Assembly: GCF_902459655.1 (NCBI RefSeq)
Contig: NZ_CABPSB010000010.1
Coordinates: 62,001-126,000 of the forward strand
Direction of reading: 5' to 3'
Length of the DNA stretch: 64,000 bases
Origin: Pandoraea anhela
Lineage (GTDB): Bacteria > Pseudomonadota > Gammaproteobacteria > Burkholderiales > Burkholderiaceae
Each line of letters opens with the position of its first letter. Within the stretch, counting starts at the first letter, position 1. The notes under the pieces are model-generated. The model did not search any database. It worked only from the letters and a program-made list of their open reading frames with translations, and was not told the DNA's origin. Positions 8,309 through 16,140 of this stretch are shown piece after piece. The position numbers and the translations under genes are program-made.

Positions 8309-9064
8309 ATGACGGAGAAGGTAGCAGTAGTCACGGGTGGCGGCATGGGCATTGGCGCCGCCATCTGCGAACGATTGGCCAAGGATGGTATGACCGTGGT
8401 CGTGGCCGATCTGAACGAAGATGCGGCAACGCAGACGGCCGCAGCGCTCAACGCATCGGGCGCCCGCGCGTGGGCATTGGGCATGAATGTGGGTGAGCCG
8501 GCGTCGATTGCCGACGGCTTTTCGCAGGTCGCCGAACGCTACGGGCGCTGCGATGTACTGGTCAACAATGCGGGCATCGCCAAGACGTATCCCTTCTTCG
8601 ATTACCCGCTCGACCACTGGCATCAGGTGATGGCCGTGAACCTCACGGGCACACTGCTGTGCGGGCAACACGCCGCTCGGCTCATGCGCGAGCAGCGCTG
8701 GGGGCGCATCGTCAATCTCGCATCGGTGGCGGGAATTCTGGCCAGCGCGGGGCGCACGGCTTACGGCACGTCGAAGGCGGCCGTGATCGGGCTGACGCGT
8801 CAGATGGCGATCGAACTCGCGCCCTTCGGCATCACCGCGAATGGCATTGCCCCCGGTCCGATCGACACGCCGCTGACCAAGGTGCTGCACTCGGATGTCT
8901 CGCGTCGTCACTATACCGAGACCACCCCCATGGGCCGCTACGGTCAGCCGAGCGAGATCGCCGGTGCGGTGAGCTTTCTGGCGTCGGACGATGCGTCGTA
9001 TGTGACCGGCCACATCCTGCCGGTCGACGGGGGCTTCGTGGCCGCCGGGATTCTGGAAATCTGA
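8309..9064 (+). CDS. SDR family oxidoreductase
   Basis: A 251-residue classical short-chain dehydrogenase. The cofactor motif is TGGGMGIG (residues 9-16), followed by NNAGI, and the catalytic set Ser139-Tyr152-Lys156 lies in NLASVAGI and YGTSK. The C-terminal VDGG is typical of FabG-like enzymes. An acidic Asp at the end of the second strand (VVVADLN) suggests NAD preference. RBS GGAG 8 nt before the ATG. Its place behind the TRAP genes and across from a thiolase operon fits oxidation of a hydroxyacyl-CoA or hydroxy acid in the same pathway; the substrate is not known. Confidence 0.9.
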   Translation: MTEKVAVVTGGGMGIGAAICERLAKDGMTVVVADLNEDAATQTAAALNASGARAWALGMNVGEPASIADGFSQVAERYGRCDVLVNNAGIAKTYPFFDYPLDHWHQVMAVNLTGTLLCGQHAARLMREQRWGRIVNLASVAGILASAGRTAYGTSKAAVIGLTRQMAIELAPFGITANGIAPGPIDTPLTKVLHSDVSRRHYTETTPMGRYGQPSEIAGAVSFLASDDASYVTGHILPVDGGFVAAGILEI

Positions 9065-9128
9065 CGTCGGCTTCGCCGCGTCATCCGGCGTCCCCTCATC
9101 CCTTCATCGGCGCGTCACTCCCGCCCTC

Positions 9129-9145
9129 GCCCGCCTGCGGCGGGC
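9129..9145. terminator. short GC hairpin between convergent genes
   Basis: GCCCGCC-TGC-GGCGGGC forms a 7-bp stem between the convergent SDR and LysR genes. No U-tract, so the assignment rests on position. Confidence 0.3.
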
Positions 9146-9152
9146 TCCGCAC

Positions 9153-10097
9153 TCAGCGCAGGCTGGTGTCCGGCAAATCCGGCACCAGCCGCGCGCCCGG
9201 CGCCCGCTGCATCTCCCGCCACACGCTGCGCGCGTTTTCCACGAACGTCGCCACGCACGGATTGTGGTTGTCCCGACTCCACAGCAGCGCTACCTCGGCT
9301 ACCGGCGCATTCCTGAGCGGCTTGAAGACCGCATTGCCCGAAGCGCTGGCACTGCTCATCGACATGGGCACCATCGCAACGCCAAGGCCCTCGCCCACGA
9401 GGTTGATGATCGTCTGCTGCAAGTTGGTCTCGAGCCGGATGTGCGGCGAGAAGCCCGAGCGCCGGCAGTGCGTGACGATCAGGTCGTAGACCAGCGGCGC
9501 GATCTCGCGGGGAATGCTCACGAACGACTCTTCGGCGAGTTGCGCGGCATCGAGCACACGCACCTTCGCGAGCGGGTGCGTACGGGGGATCACCGCCACC
9601 ATCTCCTCGCGAAACACGGTCGCCGTGTCCAGGCCCGTCAGATCCTCGGGACGGTACATGATGCCGACGTCCGTCTGTCCGGCACGGACCGACTCCGCCA
9701 GCAGATTGGGAAGCGTTTCCGCCAGCTTCATATCGACGCGCGAGAACGCCGCGGCGTATGTCCGCGTGAGGGCGGGAAGAATGTTGTACGCCGAGGACAT
9801 CATGAAACCCACCGTGATCGCCCCGTCCTCACCACGACTGGCGGCCACCACGTTGCGACGCGCCCGATCGACCGAGTTGAGGATTTCCACCGCATCCTGA
9901 TAAAACCGCGTGCCCGCCCGGGTGAGCCGCACGCTGCGGTTCGTGCGCTCGAACAGCTGTACGCCAAGTTCGGCCTCCATCAGGGCGATCTGGCGCGAGA
10001 GCGGCGGCTGGGAGATGTGCAGTTGCTGCGCTGCACGGCCGAAGTGGAGCGTCTGGGCAAGCACCACGAAGTACTGAAAATGGCGCAATTCGATCAT
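9153..10097 (-). CDS. LysR-type transcriptional regulator
   Basis: A 314-residue LysR protein of the BenM/CatM-like group. Residues 1-60 are the winged helix (MIELRHFQYFVVLAQTLHFGRAAQQ, then ISQPPLSRQI with the recognition helix), followed by the co-inducer-binding domain starting at GAITVGFMMSSAYNILP. The open frame runs on to 10232, but the ATG at 10097 gives the standard N-terminus MIELRHFQYF. A symmetric LysR-type box lies immediately upstream, which suggests autoregulation. Placed between the TRAP/SDR operon and the sigma-54 activator, it may contribute to control of the catabolic divergon, though LysR genes usually act on the divergent neighbour. Confidence 0.92.
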   Translation of the reverse strand: MIELRHFQYFVVLAQTLHFGRAAQQLHISQPPLSRQIALMEAELGVQLFERTNRSVRLTRAGTRFYQDAVEILNSVDRARRNVVAASRGEDGAITVGFMMSSAYNILPALTRTYAAAFSRVDMKLAETLPNLLAESVRAGQTDVGIMYRPEDLTGLDTATVFREEMVAVIPRTHPLAKVRVLDAAQLAEESFVSIPREIAPLVYDLIVTHCRRSGFSPHIRLETNLQQTIINLVGEGLGVAMVPMSMSSASASGNAVFKPLRNAPVAEVALLWSRDNHNPCVATFVENARSVWREMQRAPGARLVPDLPDTSLR

Positions 10098-10100
10098 TTG

Positions 10101-10115
10101 ATACCTCGAAGGTAT
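10101..10115. promoter_or_regulatory. LysR-type operator (T-N11-A)
   Basis: ATACCT-CGA-AGGTAT is a perfect inverted repeat containing T-N11-A at 10102-10114, 3 bp upstream of the LysR start codon. A second small palindrome CAATATTG follows at 10127-10134. The AT-rich strip between 10101 and 10150 is the only likely promoter of the LysR gene. Confidence 0.6.
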
Positions 10116-10279
10116 TATTGGCGCATCAATATTGTATTGGATGTTATGACTGTGGGGCCGTATGCTGCATTGGCGGTTGGCCACCCGAGCCGGTCGCGAC
10201 ATAAAGAGACGTGAGGAATCGCCAGGCCACAAGCCACCGACGGCGCCCCTTTCGTACCAATACGAGAAGGAGACAAGTC

Positions 10280-11608
10280 ATGCCCGCTCACCTTGCTGTA
10301 GCGTTCGCCCCCGCTCGACCTGTCGGCCATGCCAGCCCCCTCGGCGGCGCCAACGCCAATACCGTCAGCAACACCGTCAATAGCCCCGTCAACACCGCCT
10401 TCAACCACATCGCCGCGCTTGCCGAGCGCATCGTGCGTGTTCCCCCTGCTGCGGTAGCCCGGCCCATGACACCCCCTGCGCCGCATGCACTTCCGGCACG
10501 TCCGATGCGCCCTGACTATCTCGACATCGACGAACTGTGCGGCACCGACGCCCGCATGCGCGAGCTGCTCGCGCGCGGCAAGCGTTTCGTCGATCGCGGC
10601 CTACCGGTCCTGATTCTCGGCGAGACGGGAACGGGCAAGGAATTTCTCGCGCGGGCATTGCACGCCTACAGCGAGCGACGCGCGCAGGCGTTCGTCGCCA
10701 TCAATACGGCATCGCTGCCGGAGCATCTCGTCGAGAGCGAATTGTTCGGCTACCAGCGCGGCGCGTTTTCCGGCGCCTTGCCCGGCGGCATGAAAGGGAA
10801 GTTGCAGCAGGCCGACGGCGGCACGCTCTTTCTCGACGAGATCGGCGACATGCCGTATGCGCTGCAAACGCGCCTGCTACGCGTGTTGTCCGAACGCGAG
10901 GTCACACCGCTGGGCGCGAGTCAGCCGGTGCCGGTGGACGTTCAGTTGATCTGCGCAACGCATCAGGATCTCGCCAGCGCCGTTGCACAGGGCACTTTCC
11001 GCGAAGACCTTTACTACCGGATCGCTGTCGGCGTGCTCACCCTACCGACACTGCGCGAGCGCGAGGACAAAACCGAACTGATCGCACGCATGCTGTGCGA
11101 CGAGTGGCCCGGACTGCGTGTCGATCAGGCGTTGGCGCGCGTATCGACGCAGGCACTGTCTTGTCTGCTCACGCACGCCTGGCCGGGCAATCTGCGTCAG
11201 ATGCGTGCAGCGCTGCGTTATGCCTGCGCGGTGATGAGCGGCGATGTGCTGTGCATGAACGATTTGCCGCCGGAATGTCTGGCGTCGGGCCGCACGCCGG
11301 CGACACCGCCGATACCGCCGATACCGCTGACGAATTCGTCGCTTCGCGACGACCGGATGCGCGCGAAGGAAATCGCGGAGACGACGAAGGTCAGTGCACT
11401 GCATGGGGAACCGCCGATCCACGGCGTGCATCATGACACCGAGCGCGAACGCATCCTGCAAGCACTCGCGCAACACCGCTGGAACATTTCCGCCGCCGCG
11501 CGCACGCTCGGTTTCTGCCGCGCGTCGCTTTATCGAAAGCTCAAGCAGTTGAGTATTCCGCATGTGCGCGATTGCGGCGAAGCGCTCACGACCGGGCATT
11601 ACGCTTGA
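10280..11608 (+). CDS. sigma-54-dependent activator (AcoR-like bEBP) without sensory domain
   Basis: A 442-residue AAA+ enhancer-binding protein. Walker A is GETGTGKE (114-121), the sigma-54 contact loop reads GAFSGA (161-166) instead of GAFTGA, Walker B is GGTLFLDEIGD (180-190), and the FREDLYYR region with the Arg finger is at 240-247. A Fis-type helix-turn-helix occupies about 394-425 (WNISAAARTLGFCRASLYRKL). The first 80 residues are low in complexity and carry no GAF, PAS or receiver domain, so activity is probably set by abundance or by a partner. Start chosen from AAGGAGA 8 nt before the ATG. The only sigma-54 activator in the window and so the first candidate for the sites at 4897-4975. 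Confidence 0.9.
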   Translation: MPAHLAVAFAPARPVGHASPLGGANANTVSNTVNSPVNTAFNHIAALAERIVRVPPAAVARPMTPPAPHALPARPMRPDYLDIDELCGTDARMRELLARGKRFVDRGLPVLILGETGTGKEFLARALHAYSERRAQAFVAINTASLPEHLVESELFGYQRGAFSGALPGGMKGKLQQADGGTLFLDEIGDMPYALQTRLLRVLSEREVTPLGASQPVPVDVQLICATHQDLASAVAQGTFREDLYYRIAVGVLTLPTLREREDKTELIARMLCDEWPGLRVDQALARVSTQALSCLLTHAWPGNLRQMRAALRYACAVMSGDVLCMNDLPPECLASGRTPATPPIPPIPLTNSSLRDDRMRAKEIAETTKVSALHGEPPIHGVHHDTERERILQALAQHRWNISAAARTLGFCRASLYRKLKQLSIPHVRDCGEALTTGHYA

Positions 11609-11644
11609 TTGCGCCCGATCATGCCGCTCACGAAAATCGCGGGC

Positions 11645-11673
11645 AAAAAAAAGCGCGGCCGATGAGGCCGCGC
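11645..11673 (-). terminator. intrinsic terminator on the minus strand
   Basis: On the minus strand a perfect 8-bp stem (GCGCGGCC, 5-nt loop TCATC) is followed at once by eight T residues. On the plus strand the same hairpin has no T-run. No minus-strand protein gene lies upstream, so it must end either an antisense or a small RNA transcript. Confidence 0.75.
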
Positions 11674-11719
11674 CAAGGTTTGGAGACTTTTCACTCAACG
11701 CAAAAGTCTACTTCTCGCG
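11645..11719 (-). ncRNA. candidate small RNA (about 75 nt)
   Basis: Reading leftward, a -10-like TATACT (complement of 11726-11731) is followed by a first hairpin (AGACTTTT with AAAAGTCT, 11684-11709), a short single-stranded linker and the strong terminator at 11645-11673. The arrangement hairpin, linker, terminator without a convincing start codon is that of a trans-acting sRNA. No good -35 box was found, and no known family is recognised. It lies in the otherwise empty stretch 11609-12458 between the activator and the porin gene. Confidence 0.4.
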
Positions 11720-11938
11720 GAACGTAGTATAGGTCTGCCTCTCGAAATCATTGTCATCATTCGACGCAATGAATTATTCGGTGACTCGCAATAGTCCGTA
11801 AAACCCCATAAATAAAGCGCTTTTTGACGCACGGCGATGCGGTGCGCTTGCCTGCATCTCGGATTTCTCACATTACGCGCGCGCACGTTCATTCGATGAC
11901 AACAACATGGCGCTCGCCTGACACGACGACAAACGCGT

Positions 11939-11950
11939 AACTATATAGTT
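11939..11950. promoter_or_regulatory. 12-bp palindrome, possible operator
   Basis: AACTATATAGTT is a perfect palindrome in the 850-bp gene-free stretch before the porin gene. A second inverted repeat, GACACA-C-TGTGTC, is at 12146-12158. They look like regulator sites; the rest of 11740-12250 shows nothing else convincing. Confidence 0.35.
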
Positions 11951-12265
11951 GCGACGAAAGACGCCGCACGCGTGAGCGAGTGACGATGACCGCCACGATG
12001 TGCGTAGGTTCGATGCGCATCTCACGCGAACGCGAACCCGAACCCTCCACGCGCTGCATTCATCGATCAACGGAACCAAATCGAATCACGCGGGTCGCGC
12101 GCAAATCCAGCGCCGGCACCGCTTCCCGCGCGCTTTCACAAGCCCGACACACTGTGTCCCAAGCGCAACACACATCGCTTGCATGGTCATTTCTCGCCTA
12201 GGCTTAATCAAGCCAATCCCTTGTTAGACAATGCTTTACGACACGTCACACAGATTCTTTTCATA

Positions 12266-12297
12266 TCTGAAATAGATTCTTGCGGATTCTGAAATAG
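12266..12297 (+). promoter_or_regulatory. direct repeats upstream of the porin gene
   Basis: TCTGAAATAG occurs at 12266-12275 and 12288-12297, 22 bp (two helical turns) apart, interleaved with three GATTCT words from 12253. Direct repeats on one DNA face about 170-200 bp before a porin start are what an OmpR-type response regulator would bind. Confidence 0.45.
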
Positions 12298-12458
12298 GCG
12301 GGAATAGCAGCGACTCATACACTGCCCCCTGTCAACAGAGCAGTGCCGATCTGTTCGGGTCCGCGAGTGACACATCGTCACCTCGACATGTTCTGTTTCG
12401 CCGCGTTCTGTTTACACGCGAATTCTGCGATTCGTGTCACGTTACTGGAGCTTAAACC

Positions 12459-13622
12459 ATGAAAAAAACTCTTCTTGCCGCGGCCGTTGTCGGCGCGTTC
12501 TCGATGACCGCGCACGCGCAAAGCAGCGTCACCCTGTACGGCTTGATCGACGCCGGCATCGCTTACACGAGCAACTCGACGACCACGGCAGGCGCTTCGG
12601 GTTCGAAGAACTTCCGTGCAACGAGCGGCCTGGTCAACGGCAGCCGTTGGGGCCTGAAGGGCTCGGAAGACCTGGGTGGCGGTAACAAGGCCATCTTCGT
12701 GCTGGAAAACGGTTTCTCGATCGCTAACGGTTCGTCGCTGCAAAACAACCGCATGTTCGGTCGTCAAGCCTTCGTCGGCCTGCAAAACGATCGCTTCGGC
12801 GCTGTGACGATCGGTCGTCAGTACGACTCGGTCGTTGATTACCTCGCACCGCTGACCCTGAACGGTTCGTCCTTCGGCGGCACGATCGCTTCGCACCCGT
12901 ATGACAACGACAACACGAACAACTCGTTCCGTGTGAACAACTCGGTCAAGTACTCGAGCGCCAACTACAACGGCCTGACGTTCGGCGGCCTGTATGGCTT
13001 CTCGAACAAGGCGGGTGACTTCGCCAACAACCGTGCATTCAGCGCTGGCGTGAACTACGCAAACGGCCCGCTGACGGTGGCTGCTGCTTACTTGGAGCGT
13101 CAAGGCAATCCGGGTAACAACAACACCAGCGGCGCTGTCGACACGTCCGCCAACGGCGATTCGATCTTCCAATCGTCGAAGCAACGCGTGTGGGGTATCG
13201 GTGGTAACTACGCCTTCGGCCCGGCAACGGTCGGCCTGGTGTACACCCACACCCAACTGCAAGGTCTGTCGGGTCTGAACTACAACAGCACCGCTGTTTC
13301 GTTCGCCAACGACGGCCTGAAGTTCGACAACTTCGAAGTCAACGGTCGCTACATGCTGACCCCGGCAGTCTCGCTGTCGGCCGCGTACACGTACACGATG
13401 GCCAAGCAAGATTCGACGGACAAGAAGCCGAAGTTCCACACCGTTACGCTGCAAGCCGACTACCGTCTGTCGAAGCGCACCGATGTGTACCTGACGGGTT
13501 CGTACCAGCACATCTCCGACAACGAAGGCACGGGCCTGCAAGCCGGTGTCGGCGCTGCCGGCGGTATGTCGTCGACCAGCTCGCAAACCGTCGTCGGCAC
13601 GGGTATCCGTCACCGCTTCTAA
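12459..13622 (+). CDS. general trimeric porin
   Basis: A 387-residue outer-membrane porin of the Gram-negative OmpC-like family common in Burkholderiales. It has a Sec signal (MKKTLLAAAVVGAFSMTAHA, cleaved before QSSVTLYG), the typical first strand VTLYGLIDAG, alternating beta-strand pattern throughout, and ends in Phe (GTGIRHRF), the signal for the BAM complex. Codon use is strongly biased to C/G-ending codons, as expected for a highly expressed gene. RBS GGAG 9 nt upstream. A long 5' region with several repeats suggests complex control, and a strong double-hairpin terminator follows. Confidence 0.95.
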   Translation: MKKTLLAAAVVGAFSMTAHAQSSVTLYGLIDAGIAYTSNSTTTAGASGSKNFRATSGLVNGSRWGLKGSEDLGGGNKAIFVLENGFSIANGSSLQNNRMFGRQAFVGLQNDRFGAVTIGRQYDSVVDYLAPLTLNGSSFGGTIASHPYDNDNTNNSFRVNNSVKYSSANYNGLTFGGLYGFSNKAGDFANNRAFSAGVNYANGPLTVAAAYLERQGNPGNNNTSGAVDTSANGDSIFQSSKQRVWGIGGNYAFGPATVGLVYTHTQLQGLSGLNYNSTAVSFANDGLKFDNFEVNGRYMLTPAVSLSAAYTYTMAKQDSTDKKPKFHTVTLQADYRLSKRTDVYLTGSYQHISDNEGTGLQAGVGAAGGMSSTSSQTVVGTGIRHRF

Positions 13623-13634
13623 TCCAGGCGGCGC

Positions 13635-13698
13635 GAACACCGGGGCAGTATGCCGGTGTTCCTGACACGAAAATGGCAGCCCTCGGGCTGCCATTTTT
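13635..13698 (+). terminator. double hairpin terminator of the porin gene
   Basis: A first hairpin pairs GAACACCGG (13635-13643) with CCGGTGTTC (13653-13661). A second, AAATGGCAGCCC with its complement (13671-13696), ends in a T-run. The second is a classical intrinsic terminator. Confidence 0.85.
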
Positions 13699-13794
13699 AT
13701 TGCGCTCAATGATTGCGCTCAAGACTTCGATTCGCTCGTCGCGAAGTATCGGCGGACATACCTTCGTCCGCCGATTCGCCTCACGTCTGTCCCA

Positions 13795-15318
13795 TCAGAA
13801 GCGCGTCTCGCGCGCGGCGCGCAGGAAGTTGTCCAGCACCGGCGTGCAATCGAGAAACTCCGGTCCACCCGCGCGGTGGAATTCCGGGTGCCACTGCAAG
13901 CCCATCACGAACGGCGCCTTGCGATAGCGAATCGCTTCGACCACGCCGTCTTCCGCGCACACCGCCTCCACGCTCAGATCCCGCCCCAACGTCTTGACCG
14001 ACTGGTGGTGAATCGAGTTGACGATCGGCACATCGACCGGCGCGAGCATTTGCGCAAGCGATGACCCTTCCGGGAACGTGAGCGTGTGACGGTTGTGTTC
14101 GTACGTCTCCGTCACATGCGGAATCGCTTGCGGCAAATCCGTCGCAATGTCCTGATGGAGCGTGCCGCCAAACGCCACGTTGATCAGTTGGCAACCGCGA
14201 CATACGCCGAGGATCGGCTTACCCTGCTCGACGAACTCGTGCAGCAGTTCGAGTTCGTACATGTCACGCATGCGATCGCCCTGCCATTCGTGACGCGTGG
14301 CCACTTCGGAGTAGGTCAGCGGCGAAACGTCCGCCCCACCCTGCAAGACGAGGCCGTCGAGATGCTTCGCGTAATCGTGCAGCCGGATATGGCTCGGGTG
14401 GAGCAGCCCTTGCGTGTCGACGGTCGGAATCATGAAGACCAGCACGTCGCGCGACATCACCCAGTGCGCAATCGACTCCTCCAGGTATTGCAGCGTCTTG
14501 CTGCGCAGCCCCTTGGAGCCCGGCTCCGGGTGGAAGATGCGAGCCGAAATGCCGATCTTCAGCGTGCGCTGCGTGATGCGCTGTCCCGCGCGGTCGTACC
14601 ACGCGCGAAAACGCGCCGACATGATGCGGCGTAGCACCGACCAGGGCGAATCGCCCGCCTGCAAGTACGACGGCTGACCGCCCATCGATGCCGGACTGCC
14701 CGGGCGAGGCGCCGCCGAGCCGAACGACGGTTGATGCGGCGGCTCCGCCCCTGCCGAGCCTCCCGAGCCTCCCGAGCCTACTGCACCTCCTGCACCTCCT
14801 GCACCACCGGTCGTCCCCGTCTCTCCGATATTGCCACCGGCGCTGCCGACACCGGCCGCCTTGACGTCGTCTCGCGATTTCGGCGCAGGCGTGCCGATCG
14901 GATTGCTGTCGGAGGCGACTTCGGCGGCAGAGGCATGTGGCGCGGACGCGGTCGTCGGCGCTTGCGCGTCTGCCGACGCGGCGGCGTCCGGGGGCGGCGC
15001 AGGGCGCGTCAGCGTGTCGGGATTTGGCGGCATGCCCGACGACCCCTCGGCCGTACCGGCCACCGGTTTGGCGGTCGGGTGCGGTGTCGAGGGCGTCGCC
15101 GGCGCGGCGTATTCCGACGAACGCGTTGCCGGCGAGTCGGCCGGTGACTCGGCCGGTGACTCGGTCGGTGAATGCGCCACCGCCCCACCCGCTTTCGCGG
15201 ATTCGGGCGTAGACGGCGTTGTCGTGGCGGTGGGTTTGCTCGTATCGGATTCGGGCTTGGAGGACGGCTGCGGAGACTGCGGCGACTGCGGCGATTTCGG
15301 ATCTTGAGCGTCGGTCAT
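13795..15318 (-). CDS. gamma-glutamyl-GABA hydrolase-like (peptidase C26) with long disordered N-terminus
   Basis: A 507-residue protein. Residues from about 252 form a class I glutamine-amidotransferase-like hydrolase domain: LKIGISARIF, GLVLQGGADVSPL, the nucleophile in ILGVCRGCQLINV, the NRHTLTF block and the His-Glu pair in LQWHPEF. This is the PuuD family, which releases GABA or another amine from a gamma-glutamyl conjugate. The first 250 residues are an unusual low-complexity region of Pro/Ser/Thr/Ala repeats and a Gly-rich tract (about 170-192), backed by tandem DNA repeats at 14754-14812 and 15128-15165. The usual length is about 250. An ATG nearer the domain is possible, but the extension shows normal coding bias. 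Confidence 0.85.
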   Translation of the reverse strand: MTDAQDPKSPQSPQSPQPSSKPESDTSKPTATTTPSTPESAKAGGAVAHSPTESPAESPADSPATRSSEYAAPATPSTPHPTAKPVAGTAEGSSGMPPNPDTLTRPAPPPDAAASADAQAPTTASAPHASAAEVASDSNPIGTPAPKSRDDVKAAGVGSAGGNIGETGTTGGAGGAGGAVGSGGSGGSAGAEPPHQPSFGSAAPRPGSPASMGGQPSYLQAGDSPWSVLRRIMSARFRAWYDRAGQRITQRTLKIGISARIFHPEPGSKGLRSKTLQYLEESIAHWVMSRDVLVFMIPTVDTQGLLHPSHIRLHDYAKHLDGLVLQGGADVSPLTYSEVATRHEWQGDRMRDMYELELLHEFVEQGKPILGVCRGCQLINVAFGGTLHQDIATDLPQAIPHVTETYEHNRHTLTFPEGSSLAQMLAPVDVPIVNSIHHQSVKTLGRDLSVEAVCAEDGVVEAIRYRKAPFVMGLQWHPEFHRAGGPEFLDCTPVLDNFLRAARETRF

Positions 15319-15663
15319 GATGGCTTTGGAATGCGTCCTGAAAAGAGCGGGAGGACGAAGGGGAAAGTAGGATTGACCACGTCGGCCCAGGAATTATCCC
15401 GCCGCCATAATCCGGCCGCAACCGGCGCGCCCCGCTCCGCAGGCCCAAGCAAGCGCAAGCCAAGGGCAAGCAGGCACGATGAGCGCGTTATTTCATCCCT
15501 TCCCCAACGCGCGGTGATGACGGTGTACCACAACGCAACGCGATGAAACCGTCTCGTCCCGACGCTGTCGAAATCCATTGTCACGCATGAGACGCCTCGC
15601 CATCGGCCTTGAGACGGCTTCAGCACCGCGTGCAATCGTTGCGTACAATCGAGACAAGTTGCG

Positions 15664-15691
15664 CGATATTCAACCGATATTGAGCGATGTT
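15664..15691 (+). promoter_or_regulatory. three phased CGAT(A/G)TT repeats
   Basis: CGATATT at 15664 and 15675 and CGATGTT at 15685 lie 11 and 10 bp apart, so on one DNA face, about 65-90 bp before the GTG of the next gene and just after a -10-like TACAAT. The remaining gene-free stretch 15319-15660 shows nothing else. Confidence 0.35.
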
Positions 15692-15755
15692 ATCCTCGAT
15701 TGCGAGAACTTGCTTGCTGCTCCCCGGCAAGCACATCGGTACCAGGAGTTTGCAA

Positions 15756-16037
15756 GTGAAGCGTTTCCTCCGTCTGTGGCAAATCGCCCGTCATGATTTC
15801 CGAGTGCTCTGGCACGCGGCTCGCGATCCGCGACGTCCGCGCTGGCTGCTGCCCGCCGTGGTGCTCCTCGCCGCCTATCTGATCAGCCCTATCGATCTGA
15901 TTCCCGACTTCGTACCGGTGTTCGGCCTGCTCGACGACGTGGTCGTCATCGGTATGGTCATCCACTGGCTCATCAAGCGTTTGCCGGTCGAGGTGCGTGA
16001 AGACGCACGCGCGCACGTCTTCACGCAGCGCGCCTGA
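15756..16037 (+). CDS. DUF1232 (YkvA-type) small membrane protein
   Basis: A 93-residue protein with the DUF1232 hallmark SPIDLIPDFVPVFGLLDDV flanked by two hydrophobic stretches (PRWLLPAVVLLAAYLI and VVVIGMVIHWLI). The open frame starts at 15687, but a GTG at 15756 has AGGAG 7 nt upstream and gives VKRFLRLWQIARHDF, the usual family beginning. It is probably an inner-membrane protein of unknown function. It converges on the quinone oxidoreductase gene, with a shared terminator between. Confidence 0.8.
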   Translation: MKRFLRLWQIARHDFRVLWHAARDPRRPRWLLPAVVLLAAYLISPIDLIPDFVPVFGLLDDVVVIGMVIHWLIKRLPVEVREDARAHVFTQRA

Positions 16038-16094
16038 ACCCCGCCTGCCCCCCCCTAAAGCCCTGAACCCCGCACGGCGATCGCCGGACACGAA

Positions 16095-16127
16095 AAAGGG
16101 ACGCCGAGGCGTCCCTTTGTTTTTTTA
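16095..16127. terminator. bidirectional intrinsic terminator
   Basis: AAAGGGACGCC-GA-GGCGTCCCTTT with a T-run to the right and A-run to the left, between convergent genes. It works on paper in both directions. Confidence 0.85.
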
Positions 16128-16140
16128 CCGAACGAAACAC

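Noticed and set aside
5309-9064. Riboswitch in the dctP leader
   Set aside because: The 140-nt leader has one nested stem but none of the conserved cores of known riboswitches that I could recognise.
11980-12201. Small plus-strand frame of 73 codons before the porin gene
   Set aside because: No RBS, Ser/Arg/Thr-rich content typical of random GC-rich DNA.
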